This document shows, one piece after another, positions 25,810-34,831 of a stretch of DNA of 64,000 bases. Origin of the DNA: Tautonia marina (GTDB taxonomy: Bacteria > Planctomycetota > Planctomycetia > Isosphaerales > Isosphaeraceae); the NCBI RefSeq assembly GCF_009177065.1, contig NZ_WEZF01000001.1, positions 1 through 64,000 on the forward strand. The letters run 5' to 3'. Every line of letters starts with the position of its first letter. The first letter of the stretch is position 1. A program made the translations under genes and the position numbers. The notes beneath the pieces are model-generated. The model made no database searches. It saw only the letters and a list, made by a program, of their open reading frames with translations, and was not told the origin of the DNA.

Positions 25810-26405
25810 GGCGATTGCTCCATCCGGCGTTTGAGATGTTGGCGGGCGTGGAACAGGCGAGACTTGACCGTTCCTTCGGGAATGGCGAGCAACTCTGCGA
25901 TCTCTCGAACCGAACGGCCCTCGGTGTAGGAGAGGGCCAGCAGGAGTCGCTGATCGCTTGGCAGATCGTTCAGGGCGCGTCGGAGCCGATCGACGGCGTC
26001 GAGCGGTTCCTCGGCGTCGGGTGATCGGGTTTGGGGATTGGGGTCGATGACTTCGGGATGGGCCTGGAGCCGGTCGTCGAGTGATCGCTGGCGGCGGCGA
26101 CGGCGGAGCCAATCGACCGCCTTGTGATCGACGATGCGGTAGGCCCAGGCCGGAAAGCGAGACGGATCGTGGAGCCGAGGCAAGCCGCGGATGATCGCCA
26201 GCCAGGCCTCCTGGGTGGCCTCGGTGGCTCCCTCGGTGTGCGCCGTGCGACGGTAGGCATGGGCGATCAGGCGACGATGCCAGCGCCGGGCGAGCGTTTC
26301 GAAGGCATGGACCTCCCCCTCTTGAGCGGCCAGCACGAGCCAGTCGTCCAGGACCTCGTCGGGTGATCGGCCCACCGGTTTGTTCTCCGCGTTGCCTGAA
26401 GGCAT
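25806..26405 (-). CDS. ECF-type RNA polymerase sigma factor
   Basis: 199 residues from ATG 26405. Region 2 reads FETLARRWHRRLIAHAYRRT, with ATEATQEAWLAIIRGL and FPAWAYRIVDHKAVDWLRRR; region 4 reads LPSDQRLLLALSYTEGRSVR and EIAELLAIPEGTVKSRLFHA, with the expected helix-turn-helix. Extracytoplasmic-function sigma factors redirect RNA polymerase to stress or envelope promoters. It is first in a three-gene operon whose members overlap by 4 bases each. Confidence 0.92.
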   Translation of the reverse strand: MPSGNAENKPVGRSPDEVLDDWLVLAAQEGEVHAFETLARRWHRRLIAHAYRRTAHTEGATEATQEAWLAIIRGLPRLHDPSRFPAWAYRIVDHKAVDWLRRRRRQRSLDDRLQAHPEVIDPNPQTRSPDAEEPLDAVDRLRRALNDLPSDQRLLLALSYTEGRSVREIAELLAIPEGTVKSRLFHARQHLKRRMEQSP

Positions 26406-26744
26406 GGGCTTGTCCGTCTCAACATTCAGTCGGGCGCCGAGCGGATGGGTTCACGAAAATCGAGAAAGGAACGCGCGAGGGACATGGAATCGGAATGCAT
26501 GCACGTCCATTCGCATCTGGGGGGCTTGGATCGCTGCGGCTCTTGGTCTACGATGGGACCGCAATGCATGAGGCACAGGAGACGCGGGTTGGCTTGACCC
26601 TGGGGTCAGGATGCCCTGAGCGATCCCGACTCGCAAGCGTCGTCGCGGTCGAACGAGCCTGAGTGGTCAGAGAGAGAACGGCCTTCGGTCCGACGGTCCG
26701 AGGCGTTGGGGGCGCGGAAGAACCCAAGAGGCCAGGAGAGATCG
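26406..26744. promoter_or_regulatory. divergent intergenic region
   Basis: About 340 bases between the divergently transcribed sigma-factor operon and the kinase gene. It must contain both promoters. I cannot define -35/-10 elements with confidence. Confidence 0.4.
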
Positions 26745-29700
26745 ATGAGCGAGTCGTTGGCAGACCGCGACCCGGTCGAGTTGCTGGCCGATGCAATCAT
26801 GGAGCGCTTCCGGAACGGGGAGCGGCCCGATGTCGAGGAGCTGATCCGGGATTATCCCGAGCTGGCCGATGATCTGCCCGCGATCCTCCAGACGATGATC
26901 GACCTGGAACGCATGTTTCCCCGAGAGGGGACGGCCGTCGATGACGCGACGTCAGCCTCGGGAGACGTGCCCCTTCGCGCGACGGGCGAGCCCCGGTTCT
27001 GGCAGGTGGGCGATTACCACCTCTTGCGAGAGATTGGGCGAGGGGGGATGGGGGTCGTCTACGAGGCCGAGCAAATCTCGCTCGGCCGACGGGTGGCGTT
27101 GAAGATCTTGCCGAGCCACATCGTCTTCGATCCGGCCATGCTCGAACGGTTCCGGCGCGAGGCGAGGGCGGCGGCCCGCCTGCATCATACGAACATCGTG
27201 CCGGTGTTCGAGGTCGGCCAGGAAGGGGAACTGGCCTACTACGCCATGCAGTTCATCCAGGGGCGCGGGCTCGACCGGGTGATCGAGGAGCTGCGGAAGC
27301 ACCGCGAGCATCAGGTGGCCGAAACCCTCTCACCCGAGGAGGCGAGGGCGATCAAGGCGGAGGCCCTGACCTCGGATCGGGACGAAAGCAGCCTGAGCCT
27401 GGCCGCCCGATCGCTCTGGACCGGGCAGTTCGCGGTTCGGGCGTTCGACGCGGGCACCAGCCTGATTGCCATTCCCAGCACCGACGCGACGTTGATCGAA
27501 CCCTCGGAGTGGTGGGAAGACGTCCGGAGGCTCGGCAATCCCTCGGACCCGGGGGCCAGGACCGACCGGATCGGCTCATCGACGTTGCGGTCGAATGGGC
27601 GGTTGCCCTATTTCCGGAGCGTGGCCAGGCTCGGAAAGCAAGTGGCGCAGGCGCTGGCATATGCTCATGGTCGGGGGATCATTCACCGCGACATCAAGCC
27701 GAGCAACCTGTTGCTCGACGACGACGGGGTGATCTGGGTCACCGACTTCGGGCTGGCGCAGGTGGAGCAGGATCGGCCGTTGACCCGGACGGGGGACCTG
27801 CTGGGGACGCTCCGTTACCTGGCTCCCGAGTGCTTTCGGAACCGGGCCGACGCGAGGGCCGATCTGTATGCGCTGGGCCTGACCTTGTACGAGATGCTGG
27901 CCCTGCGTCCGGCCTTTTCCGCGGCCGACCGGCTGCTGCTGATCGAGCAGATCCGGACCGAGGAGCCGACACCGCTCCGGCAGATCGACGCGAGCATCCC
28001 GCGGGATCTGGAAACGATTCTGCTCAAGGCGACGGACAAGGACCCCGACGCGCGGTATCAGACGGCTTCGGCCCTGGCCGAGGACCTGGGCCGGTTTTTG
28101 GAAGACCGGCCGATCGCGGCGCGGCCGATCGGCGTGCCCGAGCGTCTGGTGCGCTGGTGCCGTCGCAAGCCGGATGTGGCGGCGATGACCGGGGCGATCT
28201 TCGGGCTCTTGCTGACGATTGCCGTGGGGGCGTCGGTTCTGGCCGTGCGGCTGGAACGCTCGGCCCGCGATGCCTTTGCCTCGGCCGAGGCGGCCAACGA
28301 CGCGGCGACGAGGGCGCTGCGCGCCCGGGTTGAAGCCGATGCGGCCAACCGAGAGCTGTTCGCCACCCAGGATCGGCTGCGACGGAACCTGTACGCCTCT
28401 CGGGTCAACGCGGCGCTTTCGGCCTGGAACGCGAACGATATGGGGCAGTTCCACGTCTTGCTCGACAAGGCCGAGCCGAGCGAGGAGGATCAGGACCTGA
28501 TCGGCTGGGAATGGGATTATCTGCGGCGGCTGAGCGGTCCCGATCGGCTGCGGTTCGACGAACACACCCGAGAAGTCAATGCGGTCCACTTCAGCCCCGA
28601 CGGCCGGACGCTCGCCTCGATTCAGTGGGGCGGCCGGGTCGTGCTTCGGGACGTGAGGACCGGCTCGGTGCTGCGCACGTTGCCGGGGTCGGACAATCTT
28701 GAGATTACCGGCCCGAAAAGCATCGGGGTGTTCGGGGTGGCGTTCAGCCCCGATGGTCGGATTGTGGTGGCGCAGAATCCGGACACCCTGCAGCCGACCA
28801 GTTACGAGGTGGCGAGCGGTCGGCGGCTGACCTCGTATGACGGGGTCGAAGGTTCGGTCATCGACCTGGAGATCAGCCCTGATGGGCGATGGCTGGCCGG
28901 GGCGATCTCGACGCACCGCCTGATGCTCTGGGACCTGGCGACGGGGCGGCTCGTGACCACGATCGACGGCGCCCATCGGTCTTCGGTGTTGAGTCTGGCG
29001 TTCAGCCCCGATGGTCAGACGCTGGTGACGAGTGGGATGGATGGCGTGATTCAGCTCTGGGACGTCGAGCCGTTACGGTCGAGGGCGCGGTTGGTGGGGC
29101 ACGCGGGGCAGGTCTTCGGGGTGGCGATCAGTCCCGACGGCCAGACGATCGCCTCGGTCGGGCGGGACGGCTCGATCCGGCTCTGGGACATGGAGGAGCA
29201 GCATGAGAGCGCCCTCGTGCAGCGTGCCGGTCCCTTGCAAATCGCCGTGGCGTTCAGCCCCAATGGTCGGCAGCTGGCCTCGGCCGGCCTGGACAAGGCG
29301 GTGACGGTCTGGGACCTCGATTCGGGGGAGCCGGTTCGGGTCTTCCAGGGGCACGAAGATACCGTGGTCAGCCTCGACTTCAGCCCCGACGGCCGGTTGA
29401 TCGCCTCGGCGAGCTTCGACCGAACGGTACGACTCTGGAACCTGGACGAAGCAAACCAGCCGCGCACGCTGCGGAACGTCGAGGCCCTGGCAAGCCTGGA
29501 CCGACCCATCGACCTGGCCTTCACTCCCGACGGTCAGCGGGTGGCGGCCTCGTACGCCAACGGATTTTTGAAGGGATGGACGGTGGATCAGGGAGAGATC
29601 GTCATCTTCTTCCCCATGCTCGATCCCAATGATGGGCGCCAGGATCGGCGGATCGACGCGATTGCCTTCAGCCCCGATGGTCGTCGGCTTGCGATGAGCA

Positions 29701-30578
29701 GCCCCGACCATCAGATCATTTTCTACGACGCGGACCCGCATTTCATCGCGGGGGTCATCCCCTCGGCTCATGAGGATACGATCAAGGATCTTGCCTTCAC
29801 CCCGGACGGGAAGCGGATCGTCTCGGTCTCGGACGATGGACGATTGCGGCTCTGGGATGCGACGACCTACGAGAATCTTTTTACGTATGAAGGCTTGTTG
29901 GAAGGAATTCATCACGTGACGATCAGCCCCAACGGCCGGTTGATTGCCGCGGCAGGCGTGGATGGGCGGGTCAAGGTGCTGGAGGCCGCGACCGGCGCGG
30001 AGTTGCACTCGTTTTCCGGCCATGCCGGGGCGGTCTACAGCGTGGTCTTTCATCCCGACGGGCGTCGGCTGGCCTCGGCCGGGGTCGATGCGAGGATTTG
30101 CTTCTGGGACGTGGAAAACGGGAAGCCGCTCGACACGATGACCGGGCACTCGGGAGTAATTCATGACCTGGCCTTTAGCCCCGATGGGCGTCGGCTCGCG
30201 TCGGCCGGGTCGGACCGAACGGTTCGCCTCTGGGACATGACCAGCGGTCTGGAAGTGCTGACCATGAAAGACCACACCGATCGGGTTCGCCGGGTCGCCT
30301 TCAGCCCCGACGGCCGGACCCTGGCTTCAATCAGCGATGACCAGACGGTCAAGCTCCGGGACGCCTTGCCGATGCCAGACGGTTCCGACGCGACGACCGT
30401 TGCGGACGACTCGGAAACGCCCGCGCGGCTTGCCGACGAACCGAACCTTGCGGTCGGCGAGTGGTCGGAGGCGGTGCGTCGGCCTCAAGGAGCAGGGGGA
30501 GGTGTGGGAGTGGACGGCGTCGGGCCGGGTGGTTCGGGGGCCGGGGCCGAGGAGGCGCGGGCGATCTCCTGGAAGTAG
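26745..30578 (+). CDS. Ser/Thr protein kinase with WD40 repeats
   Basis: 1277 residues from ATG 26745, with GGAGAG 5 bases upstream. The kinase domain has GRGGMGVVYEAEQ, VALKILPS, HRDIKPSNLLLD and TDFGLAQVEQD; between the N-lobe and the catalytic loop lies an insert of about 110 residues not seen in standard kinases. One membrane span follows (GAIFGLLLTIAVGASVLAV), then a short coiled coil and roughly 14 WD40 blades marked by FSPDGR and LWD (for example VHFSPDGRTLASIQ and SGSIRLWD-type ends). The last residues (about 1205-1277) are disordered and overlap the convergent gene by 94 bases. Likely a membrane signalling kinase with an external propeller. Confidence 0.92.
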   Translation: MSESLADRDPVELLADAIMERFRNGERPDVEELIRDYPELADDLPAILQTMIDLERMFPREGTAVDDATSASGDVPLRATGEPRFWQVGDYHLLREIGRGGMGVVYEAEQISLGRRVALKILPSHIVFDPAMLERFRREARAAARLHHTNIVPVFEVGQEGELAYYAMQFIQGRGLDRVIEELRKHREHQVAETLSPEEARAIKAEALTSDRDESSLSLAARSLWTGQFAVRAFDAGTSLIAIPSTDATLIEPSEWWEDVRRLGNPSDPGARTDRIGSSTLRSNGRLPYFRSVARLGKQVAQALAYAHGRGIIHRDIKPSNLLLDDDGVIWVTDFGLAQVEQDRPLTRTGDLLGTLRYLAPECFRNRADARADLYALGLTLYEMLALRPAFSAADRLLLIEQIRTEEPTPLRQIDASIPRDLETILLKATDKDPDARYQTASALAEDLGRFLEDRPIAARPIGVPERLVRWCRRKPDVAAMTGAIFGLLLTIAVGASVLAVRLERSARDAFASAEAANDAATRALRARVEADAANRELFATQDRLRRNLYASRVNAALSAWNANDMGQFHVLLDKAEPSEEDQDLIGWEWDYLRRLSGPDRLRFDEHTREVNAVHFSPDGRTLASIQWGGRVVLRDVRTGSVLRTLPGSDNLEITGPKSIGVFGVAFSPDGRIVVAQNPDTLQPTSYEVASGRRLTSYDGVEGSVIDLEISPDGRWLAGAISTHRLMLWDLATGRLVTTIDGAHRSSVLSLAFSPDGQTLVTSGMDGVIQLWDVEPLRSRARLVGHAGQVFGVAISPDGQTIASVGRDGSIRLWDMEEQHESALVQRAGPLQIAVAFSPNGRQLASAGLDKAVTVWDLDSGEPVRVFQGHEDTVVSLDFSPDGRLIASASFDRTVRLWNLDEANQPRTLRNVEALASLDRPIDLAFTPDGQRVAASYANGFLKGWTVDQGEIVIFFPMLDPNDGRQDRRIDAIAFSPDGRRLAMSSPDHQIIFYDADPHFIAGVIPSAHEDTIKDLAFTPDGKRIVSVSDDGRLRLWDATTYENLFTYEGLLEGIHHVTISPNGRLIAAAGVDGRVKVLEAATGAELHSFSGHAGAVYSVVFHPDGRRLASAGVDARICFWDVENGKPLDTMTGHSGVIHDLAFSPDGRRLASAGSDRTVRLWDMTSGLEVLTMKDHTDRVRRVAFSPDGRTLASISDDQTVKLRDALPMPDGSDATTVADDSETPARLADEPNLAVGEWSEAVRRPQGAGGGVGVDGVGPGGSGAGAEEARAISWK

Positions 30579-33268
30579 AGACGGATCAAGGAGGCGTAGT
30601 CGGGGTGGTAGCGGTCGGTTGAGGAGCGGAGCATCTCGGTGCGGAGGTGGCCGGGCAAGGAGCCCCAGAGGCGATCGGAGCGAAGGTTGAGATCGGCGTC
30701 GGGATCAGTCTGTCCGGCGGCGGTCGATCCGGAGGGAGGGGCGGAGGGCTCCTGATCGGTCGGAGCCGAGGGGGGGGCGGAGCCGGAGGATTGGGCGAGC
30801 ATCTGGGCGAGCTGTTCGGCCTGGGCGTTCGGGTCGGCGGGGCCGGAGGCCTGGCGGAGCTGTTCGGCGGCGCGTCGCATGGCGTCGGCGGCAGATCGGG
30901 CGGCGTCGGAGGCCTGCGAGGGGTCGCCGCCGGCCTGTTCCAGATCGCGTTGCGCGGCGTCGGCCTCGGCTCGGGCCGACTGGGCGGCCTCGTCGAGTTC
31001 CGGAGTGCGTTCGATGAGATCGGCCAGGGCCTGGGTGAGTTGTTCCTGGGCCTGGCGAAGCTGTTCGAGGGCCTCGGGAGAGATCGAGGGTTCGGCGGCG
31101 GCAGGGTCTTTGGGGGGGGCGGTCATGGCCTCGGCCTGGTCGGCCAGGTCGGATTCCTGGCGGGCGAGGTTGGCCAGCTCGGGGCGAGCGGCGGCGGCCC
31201 GGGCGAGGTCGTCGAGCCGTTCCGAGAGATCGTCGAGCCGGTCGGAGGTGGCGGCTAGTTCCTGCTCGGCGCGGCGGAGGTCGTCGGGGCGGTCGGCGGT
31301 TTCGGCGGTCTGGGCGTCGTTGAGGGCGGCTCGGGCAGCCTCGGGCTCGGCCTCGGCGGCCTGGCGGATGGCGTCGCCGATCGGGCCGAGCATGGCGTCG
31401 TCTCGGAGTGATTCGGCGAGGGCCTGGAGCCGATCGACCCGTTCCTGGGCCGATTCGGCGAGGCGGTCGAGATCGCTTTGCTGGCGGTCGGACCAGCGTC
31501 TCGGGTCTCGCTGGGCGGCCTCGGCGGCGGCGCGGAGTGGGCCGGAGCGGAGGCGATCCTCGGCGGCCTGGCGGGCGAGGTCTTCGAGAGCCTCTCGGAT
31601 CGGCCGGAGGGCCTCGTCTCGCTGCTCGGCGGTGTGGCGTTCGATGTCGGCAACGATGGCGACCGGCCGAGGGCTCGACCAGGCCTCGTTCGGCCCGCGA
31701 GGGGGGGGCAGAGAGTCGATGACCCGAACCCGGAGGGACACGGTGTCGCCGTCGTTCAGGGCCAAGGGGGTCAGATCGAACTCGGCCAGCCCCTTCGCCG
31801 AAGGGGAGCCGAGGCCGTCGAGCGTCAGCGGGATGACTTCCTGTTCCGGCTCGTCGTGCGGGGAGTCGAGGCGGTTGATCGTGACATGCAACTCGGCGGC
31901 GGTGACGGCCAGATCGTCTCGGGAGGCGACGGGGACGACCAGGCGATCGCCGGGGCCGACGGCCTCGGCTCCGGCACCCAGGGCGACGGCCGGAGGAGCA
32001 TCGGGCTGGACCTCCAGGCGTCCGGAAGGGCCGGAACGATCGGTCAAGCCTTGCGCATCGGCGGCGGTGAGGCTGAAGCGTCCCGAGCCGGTGGCGACGA
32101 CCTCGGCGGTCCAGATCGTGCCGTCGGTGTCATCGCTTGCGGGCGACAACGAGATCGGGGCGATGGAGCCGTCCTCCTCGGTCCAGTCGAGGGTCACGCG
32201 GCGGCTCGGGAGGTCGGTGGTCGTGGTGATCGCTACGAGGCTGTCTTGCCAGGCGACGACGACGGAGGACGAGGGGTCGTCGATCGTCGAGGCTGGCAGG
32301 CCGGTGTACGACGGCGGGGTGATCGTCCAGCGTTGCGACACGATCCGGGGAGGATCGACGACCGAGATGCGGAAGGCCCGGCTTCGGGCGGAGCCGGCGG
32401 TGATGCGGTAGGTGATCGCATCCTCCACCGAAGGAAGGGTGAGGGCGAAGGTCTGATCGTCGGGGTTGCTCCCTTCCAAAGGGGAGCCGAGGCCCATCGT
32501 CAGGGAATGGGAGGCTCCGGAGGCGTCGGCCCATTCAAGCTGGGCGGAGTCGGGGACGGATGGGCCGAATCGGGAGTGGACGACGGCGGAGATGGTCAGG
32601 GAATCGCCGCGGGCGAGGAGCGTGTCTCCCGGCTCGACGAGGATGGCGAGCCGCCCGGCGGTTCCGGGATCGGTCCAGGGCATCAGGACTCGACGGGCGA
32701 GCAGGGCGAAGGGATCGGGGACGAGCAGAGGGGGCAAGGTGACGAGGGCGACCGCCGCCAGGCCCAGAGTGAGGCGTCGCCGAGGGCGGCGAAGCGGGAC
32801 GGCGAGGCGAGGGGCGATCGCTCGGGCGTCGTCGGCGGCGCGATCGACGAGCGCGGCGATCAAGGCGGGAGAGCCGTGGGCCAGCTCGCCGTCCTCGACC
32901 AGGGCGACGGCCGTCGAGAGGCGATCGCCGGCGTCGGGGCATGCTCGCTCGGCCACGGCGGCCAGGGCCTGGCGGGTCGGGCGTCGGAAGGCGGCCCGCA
33001 GCAGGATCAAGGCGAGCCCGATCGAGGCCAGGCCCACTCCCGCGAGCCAGACGGCCCAGCGGGTGGGATCAGACATCGGCCGGAGTCCATCGAGAACCAT
33101 GACCGCGGCGACGATCACCGCCAGGGTGCCGAGCAGCCAGCCGAGCCCCGTCATGATCCCCGCCAGGCGCAACCGGCGATCGACGCCTCGGAGCGCCTTG
33201 CGGATCGGCAAGGGCAGTCGAGGCGATCGGGGACGCTTCGGTGCTGCGGCGGGCGGGGCGAGGGTCAT
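30485..33268 (-). CDS. DUF4175-like membrane protein with long coiled coil
   Basis: 927 residues from ATG 33268. The N-terminus has two membrane spans (IMTGLGWLLGTLAVIVAAVM and AVWLAGVGLASIGLALILLR), and a third near residue 165 (LTLGLAAVALVTLPPLLVP). A beta-rich region follows (about 180-540), then a very Ala/Glu/Arg/Gln-rich coiled coil (about 560-860) and a Pro-rich end. The layout matches DUF4175-type proteins, which in planctomycetes accompany MoxR/vWA gene clusters. Function unknown. The 3' end overlaps the kinase gene end-to-end. Confidence 0.75.
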   Translation of the reverse strand: MTLAPPAAAPKRPRSPRLPLPIRKALRGVDRRLRLAGIMTGLGWLLGTLAVIVAAVMVLDGLRPMSDPTRWAVWLAGVGLASIGLALILLRAAFRRPTRQALAAVAERACPDAGDRLSTAVALVEDGELAHGSPALIAALVDRAADDARAIAPRLAVPLRRPRRRLTLGLAAVALVTLPPLLVPDPFALLARRVLMPWTDPGTAGRLAILVEPGDTLLARGDSLTISAVVHSRFGPSVPDSAQLEWADASGASHSLTMGLGSPLEGSNPDDQTFALTLPSVEDAITYRITAGSARSRAFRISVVDPPRIVSQRWTITPPSYTGLPASTIDDPSSSVVVAWQDSLVAITTTTDLPSRRVTLDWTEEDGSIAPISLSPASDDTDGTIWTAEVVATGSGRFSLTAADAQGLTDRSGPSGRLEVQPDAPPAVALGAGAEAVGPGDRLVVPVASRDDLAVTAAELHVTINRLDSPHDEPEQEVIPLTLDGLGSPSAKGLAEFDLTPLALNDGDTVSLRVRVIDSLPPPRGPNEAWSSPRPVAIVADIERHTAEQRDEALRPIREALEDLARQAAEDRLRSGPLRAAAEAAQRDPRRWSDRQQSDLDRLAESAQERVDRLQALAESLRDDAMLGPIGDAIRQAAEAEPEAARAALNDAQTAETADRPDDLRRAEQELAATSDRLDDLSERLDDLARAAAARPELANLARQESDLADQAEAMTAPPKDPAAAEPSISPEALEQLRQAQEQLTQALADLIERTPELDEAAQSARAEADAAQRDLEQAGGDPSQASDAARSAADAMRRAAEQLRQASGPADPNAQAEQLAQMLAQSSGSAPPSAPTDQEPSAPPSGSTAAGQTDPDADLNLRSDRLWGSLPGHLRTEMLRSSTDRYHPDYASLIRLYFQEIARASSAPAPEPPGPTPSTPTPPPAP

Positions 33269-33483
33269 GGGTCACGATTTCCCTTTGGCCGCGGTCCTTC
33301 GACATCGGAACCGCTCGGGCGCGGGTTCTCCGTGTGTTCTCAGTGTATCGCGGGGGGCGAGGACCGGCCACGCGGTTGCCTCGGGGTGTTTCGAGGCCTC
33401 GGCTGCCCTTCCCGGAGGCGACGCTGGGTGGGGGACGGCGGCGGGAGAAGCGAGATGGTCACGAGGGAACAGCGCGGGCTGGT

Positions 33484-34431
33484 TTAATTCCCCTTTTCGG
33501 CGCGGGGGGGAGGGGGCTCGATTTCGGGCTCGGTCCACTTGAGGGCGCGGGCGCGGCCGATGGGGGCGATGCGGAGAACGATCTCGCCGTTCTGGAAGAT
33601 GCGGACGGTGCCGGTGGACTCGCTGACGGCGACGGCGACGGCGGTGGTGACCTTGGTGATGGCCGCGCCGGTCCAGTGGCGGGTGCCGAGCCCCTTGGGA
33701 AGGGCAAGGCCGGTGGTCGGGGCGTCGATCATCTGGCAGGCGGCCTCGACGGTGCCGTCTCGGGAGACGACGATGGCGCCGTCGAGCTGGGCGATCTCCT
33801 TGATCGCCTCGCGGACGCGGGCATCGCGGATGTTGCGTTCCTTGCGGCGGTAGCCCTTGACCGGGTCGAAGCCGAGGGTGCGGGAGCGGGCCATGACCTC
33901 TCGGGTATCGCCGACGACGATCAAGGTGCCGACGGGCTTGCCCTCGCGGCCTTCGCGGCCGACGGCCACGGCGATATCGACGATGGCCTTGAGGGTTTCG
34001 AAGGGAACGCTGGTTTCGAGGGCACGCAGGTCTCGGGCGCTGAGGCGTTCGAGACGCTCGCCAAGGCGGATGGTGCTGATCGAATCGAGCTCGGAATCGA
34101 AGGCCGCGTACACGACCACGACGCGAGCGCCGGAGCGGAGCAGGTCGTTGGCGACCGACTCGATGAGCGCCAGGGTGATCCGTTCGACGATGCCGGCATC
34201 GACGGGCTCGACCTCGACGGGGATCAGGCCGGCCTCGGCCACGGTTTCGACGTGTTTTTCGACCACGGCGACGAGGACGCGGGTGGTCTGGCAGACCTCT
34301 CGAACGGCGTTCCAGTCGAGGTTTCCCTCGGGGAGCACCAGCAAGCCGGCGGCGCCGAGCTGATCGACGGCCTCGCAGGCCATTTCCAGCAGGTGCGCCG
34401 TCGCCTTGTTCAGTGTGCTCTGCAACGTCAC
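33484..34431 (-). CDS. DacZ/DisA-type diadenylate cyclase (DAC domain)
   Basis: 315 residues from ATG 34431. The N-terminal domain (1-160) resembles a pyruvate-kinase C-terminal fold (LLVLPEGNLDWNAVREV), as in archaeal-type DacZ. The C-terminal DAC domain carries LDGAIVVSRDGTVEAACQ (DGA at 217-219) and GLGTRHWTGAAITKVTTAVA, with SESTG at 270-274. DAC enzymes condense two ATP to cyclic di-AMP. The usual Arg-His-Arg is Arg-His-Trp (251-253) here, so activity needs to be considered with care. No membrane span, unlike CdaA. Confidence 0.85.
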   Translation of the reverse strand: MTLQSTLNKATAHLLEMACEAVDQLGAAGLLVLPEGNLDWNAVREVCQTTRVLVAVVEKHVETVAEAGLIPVEVEPVDAGIVERITLALIESVANDLLRSGARVVVVYAAFDSELDSISTIRLGERLERLSARDLRALETSVPFETLKAIVDIAVAVGREGREGKPVGTLIVVGDTREVMARSRTLGFDPVKGYRRKERNIRDARVREAIKEIAQLDGAIVVSRDGTVEAACQMIDAPTTGLALPKGLGTRHWTGAAITKVTTAVAVAVSESTGTVRIFQNGEIVLRIAPIGRARALKWTEPEIEPPPPRAEKGN

Positions 34432-34831
34432 GACTGGCCCCCGCCTCGGTGCGTCACGACGAACTCCGGATTCCGAACCGATCCACCGGCCGACTGAACC
34501 ACCCGGAGGACGGACGCGGAGCGCAGCGTTTAAGTGCCCGGATGAGCCCTCCCGGCATCGACCCGTCTGCCCTCGCTCGATCGTTCCTCCGAGCCCGGCA
34601 GCTTAACAGCGCATGGCGGATCTGCCAAGCCGATCGCTCTGATCGGAGCGCCGAATCTTGTGAGGAAGGTGGCCGGTGGGGCCTGCCCACGGGGCGACAG
34701 GATTGGGGAGGGGAGGATGGTCCCCCCCCTCGTTCAAGGAGGCGGGGGACGCGTGGAAAAGGAGCGAGGACGTCGAAGGGGGCGGGACCGCCGGGGGTGG
34801 CGGTCCCACTCGGGGCGGGTGAGGGTGGCGA
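34432..34831. other. intergenic region without a supported gene
   Basis: About 400 bases between two minus-strand genes. It holds the promoter of the diadenylate cyclase gene. Nothing else recognised. Confidence 0.4.

Noticed and set aside
31478-33487. 669-codon plus-strand frame
   Set aside because: Antisense to the DUF4175-like protein; Gly/Arg-rich with no motifs.
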